Below are positions 43,839-53,107 of a stretch of DNA of 64,000 nucleotides, in pieces. The DNA comes from Collinsella ihumii (GTDB lineage Bacteria > Actinomycetota > Coriobacteriia > Coriobacteriales > Coriobacteriaceae): positions 1 to 64,000 of the forward strand of contig NZ_FCOU01000002.1 of the NCBI RefSeq assembly GCF_900046475.1, read 5' to 3'. Position 1 is the first letter of the stretch, and every line of letters begins with the position of its first letter. The translations under genes were made by a program, and so were the position numbers. The notes under the pieces are model-generated. The model was not told the origin of the DNA. It searched no databases and saw nothing but the letters and a program-made list of their open reading frames with translations.

Positions 43839-44735
43839 CTAGTTGAGCTTGGGATCGAGCGTGTCGCGCAGGCCGTCGCCGAACAGGTTGAAGGCCAACA
43901 CGGTCAGGAAGATCACCAAACCGGGGAACAGGACGAGGTGCGGGGCAATCGCCAGATAGTTGCGGCCCTGGGACAGAATAGCGCCCCACTCCGCCTGCGT
44001 GACGTTCGCGCCGAAGCCGAGGAACGACAGCGAGGAGGCCGAAAGGATGGCGCCACCCACGTTCATGGTGAAGTTGACGATGAGCGCCTGCATGGTGCCC
44101 GGGAAGATGTGCACGAACATCGTGCGCGCCGGCGAGCAGCCGATGGACTGGGCGACCTCGACGTAGAGCTCGCCGCGGACCTCGAGCACCGCGCCGCGGA
44201 TGATGCGCGCAAAGGACGGCACCGTGAAGACGGCCAGGCCGATCATGATGTTCGTGATTCCCGGGCCGATGATGGCCACGATGGCGATGGCGAGCAGGAT
44301 CGAGGGGAACGCGAACATGACGTCGCAGATGCGCATGATGATCGAGTCGGCGATGCCGCCGAAGAAGCCCGCGATCAGGCCGAGGACGACGCCGCCCGCC
44401 GTACCGAGAATCGAAGCGGTGAGCGCCGTGCCGAGCGACAGCTGCGTGCCCGCAAGGATACGGCTGAAGACGTCGCGGCCAAACTCGTCGGTGCCCCAGA
44501 TGTGCGTGGCCGACGGGCCGGCCAGAATCGCGCCGTAGTCGTACGCGTTGGGATCATAGGGAACGATCGACGGGCCGATGACAGCCATGATCAAGATGAA
44601 CACGATGAACAGGAAGCCAAGCACCGCGGTCTTACGGCGCAGGAACTTCTTAATGAACTGCACGGTAGGATTTTGCGCCTTGGGCAGCTCCTCAGCAGAC
44701 AGGGCCTGAGCGGTGGTTGCGTTGGTATCAGCCAT
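43839..44735 (-). CDS. oppC: Oligopeptide ABC permease OppC
   Basis: The 298-residue membrane protein has the N-terminal cytoplasmic lead, a first helix (AVLGFLFIVFILIMAVIG), five more, and the inner-loop EAA-like region VEVAQSIGCSPARTMFVHIFPG. GTDEFGRDVFSRILAGTQLS is typical of OppC/DppC. The acidic N-terminal TAQALSAEELPKAQNP is ordinary. Confidence 0.93.
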   Translation of the reverse strand: MADTNATTAQALSAEELPKAQNPTVQFIKKFLRRKTAVLGFLFIVFILIMAVIGPSIVPYDPNAYDYGAILAGPSATHIWGTDEFGRDVFSRILAGTQLSLGTALTASILGTAGGVVLGLIAGFFGGIADSIIMRICDVMFAFPSILLAIAIVAIIGPGITNIMIGLAVFTVPSFARIIRGAVLEVRGELYVEVAQSIGCSPARTMFVHIFPGTMQALIVNFTMNVGGAILSASSLSFLGFGANVTQAEWGAILSQGRNYLAIAPHLVLFPGLVIFLTVLAFNLFGDGLRDTLDPKLN

Positions 44736-44746
44736 GGTATCGCCTC

Positions 44747-45667
44747 CTATTCGTATCTCACGCGCGGGTTGATGACGGCGTACAAGATGTCGGCAAGCAA
44801 GTTGATCACCATGTACTCGAACGAGAAGAACAAGATGAGCGCCTGCACGACCTCATAGTCGCGGAAGCCGATAGAGTCGACGAGCAGACGGCCCATGCCC
44901 GGAATCGAGAACACGCTCTCGACCACGACGGAACCGGCGATCAGGGCGCCGATCTGCAGCGCGGTCACGGTGATGATGTCGATCGAGGAGTTCTTGAAGG
45001 CGTGCACCATGATGACGCGCGGCTCGGGCAGGCCCTTGGCGCGCGCGGTGCGGATGTAGTCCTTGCCGAGGTTCTCGATCATGGACGAACGGGTCACACG
45101 CGCGAGGATCGCCATGATGCCCGCGCCCATGGCGATCGAGGGCAGCACGTAGCCGCGCCAGTCCTCGAGGCCGCCCGTGGGGAAGATGCCCAGGTTGACC
45201 GAGAAGATCTGCATGAGCTGCAGGCCGAGCCAGAAGTTCGGCAGCGAGATGCCGGCGATGGCGATGAGCATGCCGAGCAGGTCGAGCGCACGGCCGCGGT
45301 TGATGGCCGCGATGACACCGATGATGATGCCGATGATGACCGACCAGGTGATCGAGCAGATCGTCAGGTAGATGGTGATGGGCAGACGCGGGGCGAGTAG
45401 CTCGGCCACGGACGTGTTGTTCGTGAACGAATGGCCCAGGTCGCCCTGGAAGATGCCGGTGATCCACTGGAGATACTGCGGAACGAGCGGCTGGTCGAGG
45501 CCGAGCTCGCGACGGATGTTCTCGATCTCGCCGATCGTCGCCGTGGGGCCGCCGATCTGACGCGCAGGGTCGCCAGGAATGAGGCGGACGAACATGAAGA
45601 TGATGATGGAAATGACGATCAAGAGCGGAATCATGCTCAGGACGCGTTTAACAGCGTATTTCCCCAT
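44747..45667 (-). CDS. oppB: Oligopeptide ABC permease OppB
   Basis: The 306-residue permease starts MGKYAVKRVLSMIPLL at 45667 after GAGGGAA. It has six helices, LIPGDPARQIGG near the N-terminus, LGLDQPLVPQYLQWI and the loop YIRTARAKGLPEPRVIMVHAFKN, which are OppB/DppB hallmarks. Between it and oppA lies a hairpin that may set higher oppA expression. Confidence 0.93.
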   Translation of the reverse strand: MGKYAVKRVLSMIPLLIVISIIIFMFVRLIPGDPARQIGGPTATIGEIENIRRELGLDQPLVPQYLQWITGIFQGDLGHSFTNNTSVAELLAPRLPITIYLTICSITWSVIIGIIIGVIAAINRGRALDLLGMLIAIAGISLPNFWLGLQLMQIFSVNLGIFPTGGLEDWRGYVLPSIAMGAGIMAILARVTRSSMIENLGKDYIRTARAKGLPEPRVIMVHAFKNSSIDIITVTALQIGALIAGSVVVESVFSIPGMGRLLVDSIGFRDYEVVQALILFFSFEYMVINLLADILYAVINPRVRYE

Positions 45668-45706
45668 GTAGTTCCCTCCCTTTGTGTCGTATCGGGGAGA
45701 CACGGG

Positions 45707-45740
45707 GGCTGCCAGCCCCTGAAATCAGAGGCTGGCAGCC
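45707..45740. terminator. Intercistronic hairpin between oppA and oppB
   Basis: GGCTGCCAGCC at 45707-45717 and GGCTGGCAGCC at 45730-45740 are exact complements. No T-run follows on the minus strand, so it more likely protects the oppA mRNA or partly stops transcription before oppBCDF. Confidence 0.7.
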
Positions 45741-45780
45741 ACCCAACACCCTCGATGTGAAACTCAGGACGTAATCAACA

Positions 45781-47506
45781 CTAGACGTTCAGGGTCGCGT
45801 GAATGACGTCGATACCCTGGGCGACGTACTTGATGCCGTTGAGGTACGCCTTGTAGGACAGGAGGGTGTTGTCGCTGGCGAGGAACAGCCACGGGCACTC
45901 CTCCCAAGCGATGTCCTGGCACTTGCCGTAGTGCTCGTTCTGCTCCTCCTCGGTCGGGGCGGCGTTGCCGGCCTCGAGCTCGGAGTCGAACTCGTCGTTC
46001 TTCCAGAAGGCGGTGTTGTAGCCGGTCGGCGGGACCATGGCGCTGGAGAGCAGCGAGCGCAGGAAGCCGTCGGGGTCGGACTGGGACCAGTTGACGTACC
46101 ACATCTGGAGCTCGGTGGTGTCCTCGGGCTCAGCGGCGATCTCGGCGTTGGTGGCAGCCTCGTTGGGCAGGACGTTCACCGTGACGCCGATCTTCTCGAG
46201 CTGCTGCATGACGAACGTGGCGCCCTTAGTCTCCTGCGTGGAGTTGTCGCAGATGATGGAGACCTCGAAGCCGTCGGCGTAGCCGGCCTCCTCGAGCAGG
46301 CTCTTGGCCTTGTCGATGTCGGTGTCGTACGGCGTCTGCGCCTTGTAGCCGGGGACGAGCTCGGGCAGGCAGGAGGTCGCGGGCGTCGCGGCGCCGGAGT
46401 ACATGACGTTGACGTACTCGTCCTGGTTGAACGCATAGTTCAGGGCCTGGCGCACGCGGACGTCGGACAGCGGCTCGTAGTTGGTGTTGAGCGTGACATA
46501 ACGCATGGTCGTCGAGGGGATCGAGATCATGTTGATGTCGCCGGCGGAGCGCACCGTGGCGACCTGGTCGGTCGGCATCGGGTAGATGGCCGTGGCCTCA
46601 CCGGTCTGCAGGGCGGCGATACGGGAGCCGGCCTCGGGCACGACGCGGAAGTCGATGCGGTCGATGGAGGGAGCCTCGCCCCAGTAATCCTCGTTGCGGA
46701 CGATGGAGACGTGATCGCCCTGCGCATACTCCTCGAGGATGTAGGGACCGGAACCTGCGGACTGCTTGGAGTAATCCCAGCTGGAGTCGGCAAGCGCAGT
46801 CGGGGAGATGAGGTAGAACTGCGTCATGGAGTTCATGAACGGAGCATAGGGCTCGGGCAGGTGGAACTGAACGGTGAGCTCATCCACGGCGGTGCAGGAA
46901 TCGACGCGGGTGTTCTCGGTGTTCTCGTCGATGGTCTCGATGAACGTACGACGACGACGCCAGTTGTTCTCGGGGTTGATCGCTGCCTCGTAGTTGGCGA
47001 CGACGGCCTCGGCGTTCAGCGGGGCGCCGTCGGTGAAGGTGATGCCCTCGTTCAGATGGAACGTGTAGGTGCACGCGTCGTCGGAGACCTCGTAGCTCGC
47101 GGCGGCGCGGGGAGCGTACTCATAGTTCTCATCCAGGTCATAGAGCGAGTCGTAGATGTAGTAGACGACGTTGCCCGAGTTGCCGTCGGACCAGTCCATG
47201 GGGTGCATCTCCTGGAACTCGCCCTCGAAGGCCAGGATGCACTCGTTCTTGGGAGCCTTGCCGTCGGTCTTGGTGGCGCGAACGACGAAGCCCTCCTCGT
47301 CGGCCTCGATCGTCTCGACGTTGGATCCGCCGTCGCCGGAAGCCGAGCCGGTGTCAGTGCCGGTCGAGGTGTCGCCACCGCCGCCGCAGCCGGCGAGGCC
47401 GAGGCCCGCGACGGACGGTCGCGGCACCGGCAGCCACGGCACCCACGAACCCGCGACGAGTCACACCGGAGTCCGACCACGTCATGTTCTTGTTCTCTTT
47501 GTCCAT
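45781..47506 (-). CDS. oppA: Peptide-binding lipoprotein OppA (signal sequence frameshifted)
   Basis: The body (about 540 residues) is a family 5 solute-binding protein: RDYEVS-like beta strands, FHLNEGITFTDGAPLNAEAV, AGSGPYILEEYAQGDHV, LNYAFNQDEYVNVMYSG. The true start is the ATG at 47506 (MDKENKNMTWSDSGVTRRGF) after AAAGGAG. The signal TRRGFVGAVAAGAA carries the twin-arginine motif; the lipobox GLGLAGC lies in another frame. A tandem CGTC duplication (47410-47417) causes the +1 shift; one copy removed gives a perfect lipoprotein signal. It is either a slipped-strand mutation or an assembly error. A peptide or glycopeptide ligand is expected. Confidence 0.85.
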
Positions 47507-47633
47507 TACAGACTCCTTTCGCACCGAGAACACTCCACGCATTGGCGCATTTGATGTAGTGCAGCCAAAATCCTCCTCGCGGCACAGACAGCAAATGAAC
47601 AATCGCTATACTGTGCCCGCCACAACACTATAA

Positions 47634-47653
47634 CGCTTTAACGCGTTAGAGCG
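47634..47653. promoter_or_regulatory. 20-bp palindromic operator between oppA and alpha-fucosidase genes
   Basis: CGCTTTAACGCGTTAGAGCG is a palindrome with one mismatched pair and TAACGCGTTA at its centre. It lies in the only divergent region between oppABCDF and the GH29/transglutaminase genes, the position for a shared repressor site. LacI or GntR-type factors use such sites; no regulator gene is adjacent. Confidence 0.6.
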
Positions 47654-47762
47654 GAGGCAAGGTGTAAACGGCCATACCGTTCAGGGACCGGAAACAGACC
47701 GTTCACCGCCAGGAAATACCATTATTGCTTATTTCGGACAAAACGGACACATTTTGTGAGGG

Positions 47763-49106
47763 ATGGAGGAAATGTTGGCCTACCAGTTCGACCGGGAGCG
47801 CTACAACCGACGCATGAAGTGGTACCTGCACGACCGCTTCGGCATGTTCATCCACTTCGGAATCTACAGCATCCCCGCACGGGGCGAATGGCTGCGCAGC
47901 ACCGAGGAGATGCCCGAGGAGCTCTACCTGCCCTATTTCGAGGAGTTCAACCCGTATGCGCTCGACGCCCGCGCCTGGGCCCGCGCCGCCAAACGGGCAG
48001 GCATGCGCTATGCCGTGCTCACCTCCAAGCACCATGACGGCTTCTGCCTGTTCGACACCAAGACCACCGACTTCAAGTCCACGAACACCCCCTACGGTCG
48101 CGACATCGTGGCCGACTTCCTGGACGCGTTTCGCGCCGAGGGCATCCGCGTGGGCCTGTACTACTCGGTGATCGACTGGCACCATCCCGACTTCCCGCAA
48201 TACGGCGACCGTCAGGCCCCGCTGCGTAACGATCCCGTAGCCGGCTCCAACGAGCACCGCGTGTTCGACCGCTACCTCGACTACATGCACGAGCAGGTGC
48301 GCGAGATCTGCACCAACTACGGCAAGCTCGACCTTTTGTGGTTCGACTTCTCCTATGACGACATGCGCGGCGAGAAGTGGCGCGCCACCGAGCTCATGAA
48401 CATGGTGCGCGAGCTGCAGCCCGACGTCATCACGAACAACCGTCTCGAGGTCTCCGGCGAAGGCTTCGGGTCGCTCGCCGAAGGGCACCCCACCCCCTAC
48501 CACGGCGACTTCGTGACGCCCGAGCGCATGATCCCGCCCAACGGCCTGTTCGACGTCGAGGGCAACCCGCTCGCATGGGAAGCCTGCATCACGATGAACG
48601 ATAACTGGGGCTACTTCTCCCACGACAACAACTTCAAGCCCGCGCCGCTGCTCATCCACAAGCTCGTCGAGTGCGTCTCCAAGGGCGGCAACCTGATCTT
48701 GAACGTCGGCCCGGACGCGACCGGCCGCATCCCCGACCAGTCGCTTGCCATCCTGGACGAGATCGGCCGCTGGATGGACCGCAACTCCGCGAGCATCTAC
48801 GGCTGCGGCCCCGCCGCCGGCGGTCCGATCGAGGTCGAGCGCCCCGAGTACGGCCGCATCACCCGCAACGGCGACACCTACTACTTCCACCTGTACGAGA
48901 ACGCGCTCGGCCCCATGCCGCTGCTCGGCGTGCCCAAGGAGCGCATCGCCTCGATGCGCCTTCTGCGCGACGGCACCGAGGTCCAGCTCTCGAACAGCTG
49001 GACGCACAGCGACTACCCCAACATCGCCTTCGCGGACCTGGGCCCCTCGCCCGTACTCCCCGATCCCGTGGATACCGTGCTCGCCGTCAAGATCAAGGAG
49101 GCCTAA
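47763..49106 (+). CDS. Alpha-L-fucosidase, glycoside hydrolase family 29
   Basis: The 447-residue enzyme has the GH29 barrel: WYLHDRFGMFIHFGIYSIPARGEW, YAVLTSKHHDGFCLFDTKTTDF, VGLYYSVIDWHHPDFP and KLDLLWFDFSYDD with the probable nucleophile Asp. There is no signal peptide, so it cuts fucosides inside the cell. Start at 47763 or the ATG at 47772, both close to GGAGG. It is divergent from the oligopeptide importer and three bases upstream of the transglutaminase-fold gene. Confidence 0.9.
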   Translation: MEEMLAYQFDRERYNRRMKWYLHDRFGMFIHFGIYSIPARGEWLRSTEEMPEELYLPYFEEFNPYALDARAWARAAKRAGMRYAVLTSKHHDGFCLFDTKTTDFKSTNTPYGRDIVADFLDAFRAEGIRVGLYYSVIDWHHPDFPQYGDRQAPLRNDPVAGSNEHRVFDRYLDYMHEQVREICTNYGKLDLLWFDFSYDDMRGEKWRATELMNMVRELQPDVITNNRLEVSGEGFGSLAEGHPTPYHGDFVTPERMIPPNGLFDVEGNPLAWEACITMNDNWGYFSHDNNFKPAPLLIHKLVECVSKGGNLILNVGPDATGRIPDQSLAILDEIGRWMDRNSASIYGCGPAAGGPIEVERPEYGRITRNGDTYYFHLYENALGPMPLLGVPKERIASMRLLRDGTEVQLSNSWTHSDYPNIAFADLGPSPVLPDPVDTVLAVKIKEA

Positions 49107-49109
49107 AGG

Positions 49110-51761
49110 ATGGCCGTGCTTTCCGATTCGTTTGCCGCCCATGCGGACAAGCGCTTCGACGCCCGCCGCGAGGTGCTCTCCCCCATCGCACAGGCCATCG
49201 AGGCGGGCCTCGCCGCCATCGACGATGCGGACGTCCGCACGCTCATCAAGAGCTACTACGGCACCATGCCGCTGACCGACGTGTTCGACGCCGAGTTCGA
49301 GCTGTTCGCCTCGTTTGCCCGCCAGGCCTGCGAGCTGCGCCGCACCAGCCCGTGGTGCGCCGACATCCCCGAAGACATCTTCGTCCAGTACGTCGCGAGC
49401 CCGCGCGTCAACAACGAGCCGCTCACCGACGCCTGGCCCACCTTCCGCGCCGCGCTCGCCGACCGCTTGCGCGGGCTGGACGCCTACCACGCCATCGTGG
49501 AGACCAACTACTGGTGCTGCGAGACGGCGACCTATCAGTCCTCCGACGGCCGCACGCTGGGCCCGCTCGGCGTGCTCGCCTCGGGTGACGGTCGCTGCGG
49601 CGAGGAGTCGACCTACCTCGTGACCGCCCTGCGCGCCAACGGCATCCCCGCGCGCCAGCTCTACACGCCCTGGTGGGCGCACTGCGACGACAACCACGCC
49701 TGGGTCGAGGCGTACGCCGACGGATCGTGGCACTACCTGGGCGCCTGCGAGCCGGAGGAGGAACTCGACCGCGGCTGGTTCACCGCGGCGTCCGGTCGCG
49801 CCATGCTCGTCCACACGCGCCTGTTCGACGACTTCGGCTGCGACTTCGAGCGCGATGCGCACCTGCTCGCCCGCGAGGGCAGCCAGGTGATCGTGAACCT
49901 CACCGAGTCCTACGCCCCCTGCGTGCTGCTGTCGGTGCGCGTCCTTAACGCCGCCGGCGCCCCCGTCGAGGGCGCCTCGGTGCGCCTGCGCCTGGTGAAC
50001 GAGGCCGCATGGCGCGACATCGCCCACCTCTCCAGCGATGAGGCGGGCATGGCCCGCATCGTGGTCGGCGAGGGCACCGTGCGCGTGGTCGCCACCACGG
50101 GCGACGGCATGGCCGAGACCATCATCGACACCGCGGACTGCCATGACCTTGAGCTCACGCTGGGCGAGACCGTGCACGGCGACACCGATTGGGTCGACTT
50201 CGACGTGCACGCGCCGGCAGATCATCCCGCGCCCTCCCACCCGCTCACGCCCGAGCAGGTCGAGCGCGGCCGTGCCCGCAAGCGCGAGGCCGACCGCATG
50301 CGTACCGAACGCGTCGCCGGCAACGTGGAGCGCGCCCGCGAAATCGCCCGCGCCTGCGGGCACGACGCGGACGGTTGCCTGCCCTACTTCGAGCAGGCCT
50401 TCGCCAACGCGCCCGAGGTCGAGCGCTTCCTGACCGTCGACGACGGGGCCGACCGTGCCGCCCTGCTCGCCACGCTCACGTCCAAGGACTTCCGCGACCT
50501 GTCGGCCGACATCCTGGAAGACCACATCCGGGGCGGTCGTGCGGTCCGCGAGGATGCCCTCGCCTACCTCGCGCGCGAAGGCGTCGACGACCAGGCAAAG
50601 GCGCAGGAGCTCTACGAGCGCTACGTCCTGTGCCCGCGCGCCCACTTCGAGCACCTCTCCGCATACCGCGCCTTCATCCGCAGCCGCTTCGACGCTGAGA
50701 CGGTCGCAGGATTCATCGCCGACCCGCTGCGCGTGTGGGACTACATCTGCGAGCACACCGCGTTCACCTCCCGCGAGCACACCAAGCGCTACGTGGGCAC
50801 CCCGCGCGGCGCGCTCGTGTCCGGCCAGGCGAGCGCCGTCACCCGCCGCTCGCTGTTCGTGGCCATCTGCCGCAGCTTCGGCATCGCCGCCCGCATCAAC
50901 CCCGTCGATGCGGGCATCGAGTACTTCGCCCACGGCTCGTTCGTGCCCGTCGAGCACGCCGAGGAGGGCTTCGAGGTCCTGTTCGCCAGCGACGCCGACC
51001 CGGCGCCCGGCTACTTCCAGACGTGGAGCATCGCCCGCTACCTGCACTTCACCGCGGTGAGCGGTAAGGCGGCCCAGGGCTTCAAGGTGCTCGACCTGTG
51101 GGGCAAGGCACCGTTCGAGGACGGTGTCTGCCGCGTGAAAATGCCGCTCGGCGAGTATCGCCTCACCACCGCGGTTCGCCTTCCCAACGGCGACGTGCAC
51201 GCCGCCGAGCGCGCGTTCGAGGTGACCCCCGACTACGACGGCACCCCCATCCAGCTCAAGCTGCGCGAGCCGGACGTCTCCGAGATGCTGCAGAGCATCA
51301 AGCTCGACGCCTTCGCGCTCGCCGATGCCGAAGGCACCGCGGTCGATTGCGGCCGCATCGCCGCAGCAGGCGAGACGCCTGCCAAGCCCGTTATCGTGGC
51401 GTTCCTCGAGCCGGGCATGGAGCCCACCGAGCACCTGCTCAACGAAATGCGCGAGCAGGCCGGACGCCTGGACGCCGCGGGCGTGCCCATCGTGCTCGCC
51501 GTGCGCGATGCCGAGGAGCTCGCCGATCCCACGCTCGCCCGCACGCTGCCCGTGCTTCCCCGCACGACGGTCGCCTACGACGACTTCTCCGAGCTGCCGG
51601 AGCACCTGGCGCGCCGCATGTTCACCAATCCCGAGAAGCTGCCGCTGATCATCCTCGCCGTCGCCGACGACGCCGGCAACCTGACGGGTCGCTACGCCGC
51701 GGCAGGCTACAACGTAGGCACCGTCGATCTGGTGCTCAAGCTCATCTCGCTCATCGACTAG
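49110..51761 (+). CDS. Large transglutaminase-fold protein with PNGase-like RCGE motif
   Basis: The 883-residue cytoplasmic protein has a transglutaminase core at about residues 155-230: SGDGRCGEEST with Cys163, DDNHAWVEAY with His196 and WHYLGACEPEEEL near 207-219. RCGE plus xHxWxE plus the CE pair resembles peptide:N-glycanases, although the position of their catalytic Asp is Gly211 here. Similar GACEPE proteins occur in Bacteroides and Clostridia without known function. A second, degenerate core appears near residues 570-620 (RRSLFVAICRSFGIAARINP). A thioredoxin-like C-terminus (VIVAFLEPGMEPTEHL) ends the protein. It follows GH29 by three bases after AAGGAGG. Confidence 0.75.
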   Translation: MAVLSDSFAAHADKRFDARREVLSPIAQAIEAGLAAIDDADVRTLIKSYYGTMPLTDVFDAEFELFASFARQACELRRTSPWCADIPEDIFVQYVASPRVNNEPLTDAWPTFRAALADRLRGLDAYHAIVETNYWCCETATYQSSDGRTLGPLGVLASGDGRCGEESTYLVTALRANGIPARQLYTPWWAHCDDNHAWVEAYADGSWHYLGACEPEEELDRGWFTAASGRAMLVHTRLFDDFGCDFERDAHLLAREGSQVIVNLTESYAPCVLLSVRVLNAAGAPVEGASVRLRLVNEAAWRDIAHLSSDEAGMARIVVGEGTVRVVATTGDGMAETIIDTADCHDLELTLGETVHGDTDWVDFDVHAPADHPAPSHPLTPEQVERGRARKREADRMRTERVAGNVERAREIARACGHDADGCLPYFEQAFANAPEVERFLTVDDGADRAALLATLTSKDFRDLSADILEDHIRGGRAVREDALAYLAREGVDDQAKAQELYERYVLCPRAHFEHLSAYRAFIRSRFDAETVAGFIADPLRVWDYICEHTAFTSREHTKRYVGTPRGALVSGQASAVTRRSLFVAICRSFGIAARINPVDAGIEYFAHGSFVPVEHAEEGFEVLFASDADPAPGYFQTWSIARYLHFTAVSGKAAQGFKVLDLWGKAPFEDGVCRVKMPLGEYRLTTAVRLPNGDVHAAERAFEVTPDYDGTPIQLKLREPDVSEMLQSIKLDAFALADAEGTAVDCGRIAAAGETPAKPVIVAFLEPGMEPTEHLLNEMREQAGRLDAAGVPIVLAVRDAEELADPTLARTLPVLPRTTVAYDDFSELPEHLARRMFTNPEKLPLIILAVADDAGNLTGRYAAAGYNVGTVDLVLKLISLID

Positions 51762-52061
51762 GTGGCGGAGCCCAGGGCGGACGCCGCAGACGAAGGGGGC
51801 GCGGTTCACGATGCGAACCGTGCCCCCTTTTTGCCGACGCACTAATATAGATGCGCCCTTGGGAAGCGCTGGTCGTTCCGCCATTCGGCATCCCCGCGCC
51901 CATCTGAAGAGAAAGCGCGGTCGACGGACCCACACTCATAAAGGCCTGCCGCTCATTCATGAATGAGCGGCAGGCCGTTTTGACGTTTCCGCAGGATTCA
52001 ATTGTTTAACACCCCTGTTCATTCATGAATGAACAGGCCGGTGTCAGGCCAGATTCCTCTC
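51762..52061. repeat. Terminator and TTCATGAA palindromes
   Basis: A terminator for the GH29 operon lies at about 51796-51836: GGGGGCGCGGTTC and GAACCGTGCCCCC, then TTTTT. At 51943-51976 a perfect 34-bp palindrome centred on TTCATGAA and at 52014-52037 a 24-bp one (CCTGTTCATTCATGAATGAA) bound an element holding TTTCCGCAGGATTCAA. It belongs to the family at 36722 and 59156. Confidence 0.88.
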
Positions 52062-53003
52062 TTACGCCTCCATCAGTCCGGCGTAGGCGGCACCGATCAG
52101 GCCGGCATCGTTGCCGAGCGACGCGACCTCGATCGGAGTGTCGGCGCACACCGACAGGGTGTAGTGCTTGAAACGCTCCACGAGCTTGCCCAGGAACAGG
52201 TCGCCCGCGGCGGACAGGCCGCCGCCGAGCACGATGGCCTCGGGATCGACCGTGCATGCGAGGTTGGCGAGCGCCAGGCCGAGATACTCGACCATGGTGT
52301 CGACCGCCGCCGCAGCCGCCTCGTCGCCCGCCTGATAGGCTTCGAACACGCTCTTGGAGTCGGAGGGACCGGCGAGCTCGACGGGCTGGATCCCGCGCTT
52401 CTCGCATTCCATCTTGTAGGTGTTCACGACGCCGGTCGCAGACGCATACTGCTCGAGGCAGCCATGGCGTCCGCAGCCGCACACGCGCTCTTCGGCCGGA
52501 TTCACGCAGGTGTGGCCGACCTCGCCGCCCGCACCGTTGGCACCACCGATGACTTTGCCGTCGACGACGACGCCGGCGCCGATGCCCGTGCCGAGCGTCA
52601 CGAGCGCCATGCTGCGGTGGCCGAGCGCCGAACCGCGCCACATCTCGCCGAGCGCTGCCGCATTGGCGTCGTTCACGAACGCGACGGCGGCGCCGCCGAA
52701 CGCATCCTCGAGCGCCGCGCCGAGCCCCTGGAGGTCGATCGAGGCGTTGGCGATCAGCTTGACGTTGCCGTCATCGGGAACCGGAGCCGGAACCGCAAGG
52801 CCGATACCCTTGAGGACGACGTCGCCATCCTGGGCGTCAAGCAGGCTCTTGATGCCGTCGATGACCGCTGCATAGCCGGCCTCGTCCACCAGCGGCGGCG
52901 TGGGCACGCTCAGCTTGGACAGAATCTTGCCCTCGCGGTTGACCAGGCCCTCCTTGACGGTCGTGCCTCCCACGTCGATACCAACAAATAGCTCCTCGGC
53001 CAT
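52062..53003 (-). CDS. ROK-family sugar kinase (glucokinase type)
   Basis: The 313-residue kinase starts MAEELFVGIDVGGTTVKEGL, with the ATP phosphate loop DVGGTTVK. LVTLGTGIGAGVVVDGK, GEVGHTCVNPAEERVCGCGRHGCLEQYAS with the zinc CxCGxxGCxE motif, and VLGGGLSAAGDLFL define ROK. It phosphorylates glucose or a related hexose; fucose is not a usual ROK substrate. It is convergent with the glycosidase pair. Start at 53003 follows AAGGGGG. Confidence 0.9.
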   Translation of the reverse strand: MAEELFVGIDVGGTTVKEGLVNREGKILSKLSVPTPPLVDEAGYAAVIDGIKSLLDAQDGDVVLKGIGLAVPAPVPDDGNVKLIANASIDLQGLGAALEDAFGGAAVAFVNDANAAALGEMWRGSALGHRSMALVTLGTGIGAGVVVDGKVIGGANGAGGEVGHTCVNPAEERVCGCGRHGCLEQYASATGVVNTYKMECEKRGIQPVELAGPSDSKSVFEAYQAGDEAAAAAVDTMVEYLGLALANLACTVDPEAIVLGGGLSAAGDLFLGKLVERFKHYTLSVCADTPIEVASLGNDAGLIGAAYAGLMEA

Positions 53004-53107
53004 CCTTGGCCCCCTTTCTCGGATATACCACGTGCAGCACATGATACCGCGCATCCCAGCCGTTTTGTCCCATATCCCGGCAGACGGCAGGAGCGCTCCG
53101 CGCTCGC

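Noticed and set aside
47703-51935. 1410-residue minus-strand frame
   Set aside because: It is antisense to the GH29 and transglutaminase-fold genes, whose domains are clear; composition is that of a shadow in high-GC DNA.
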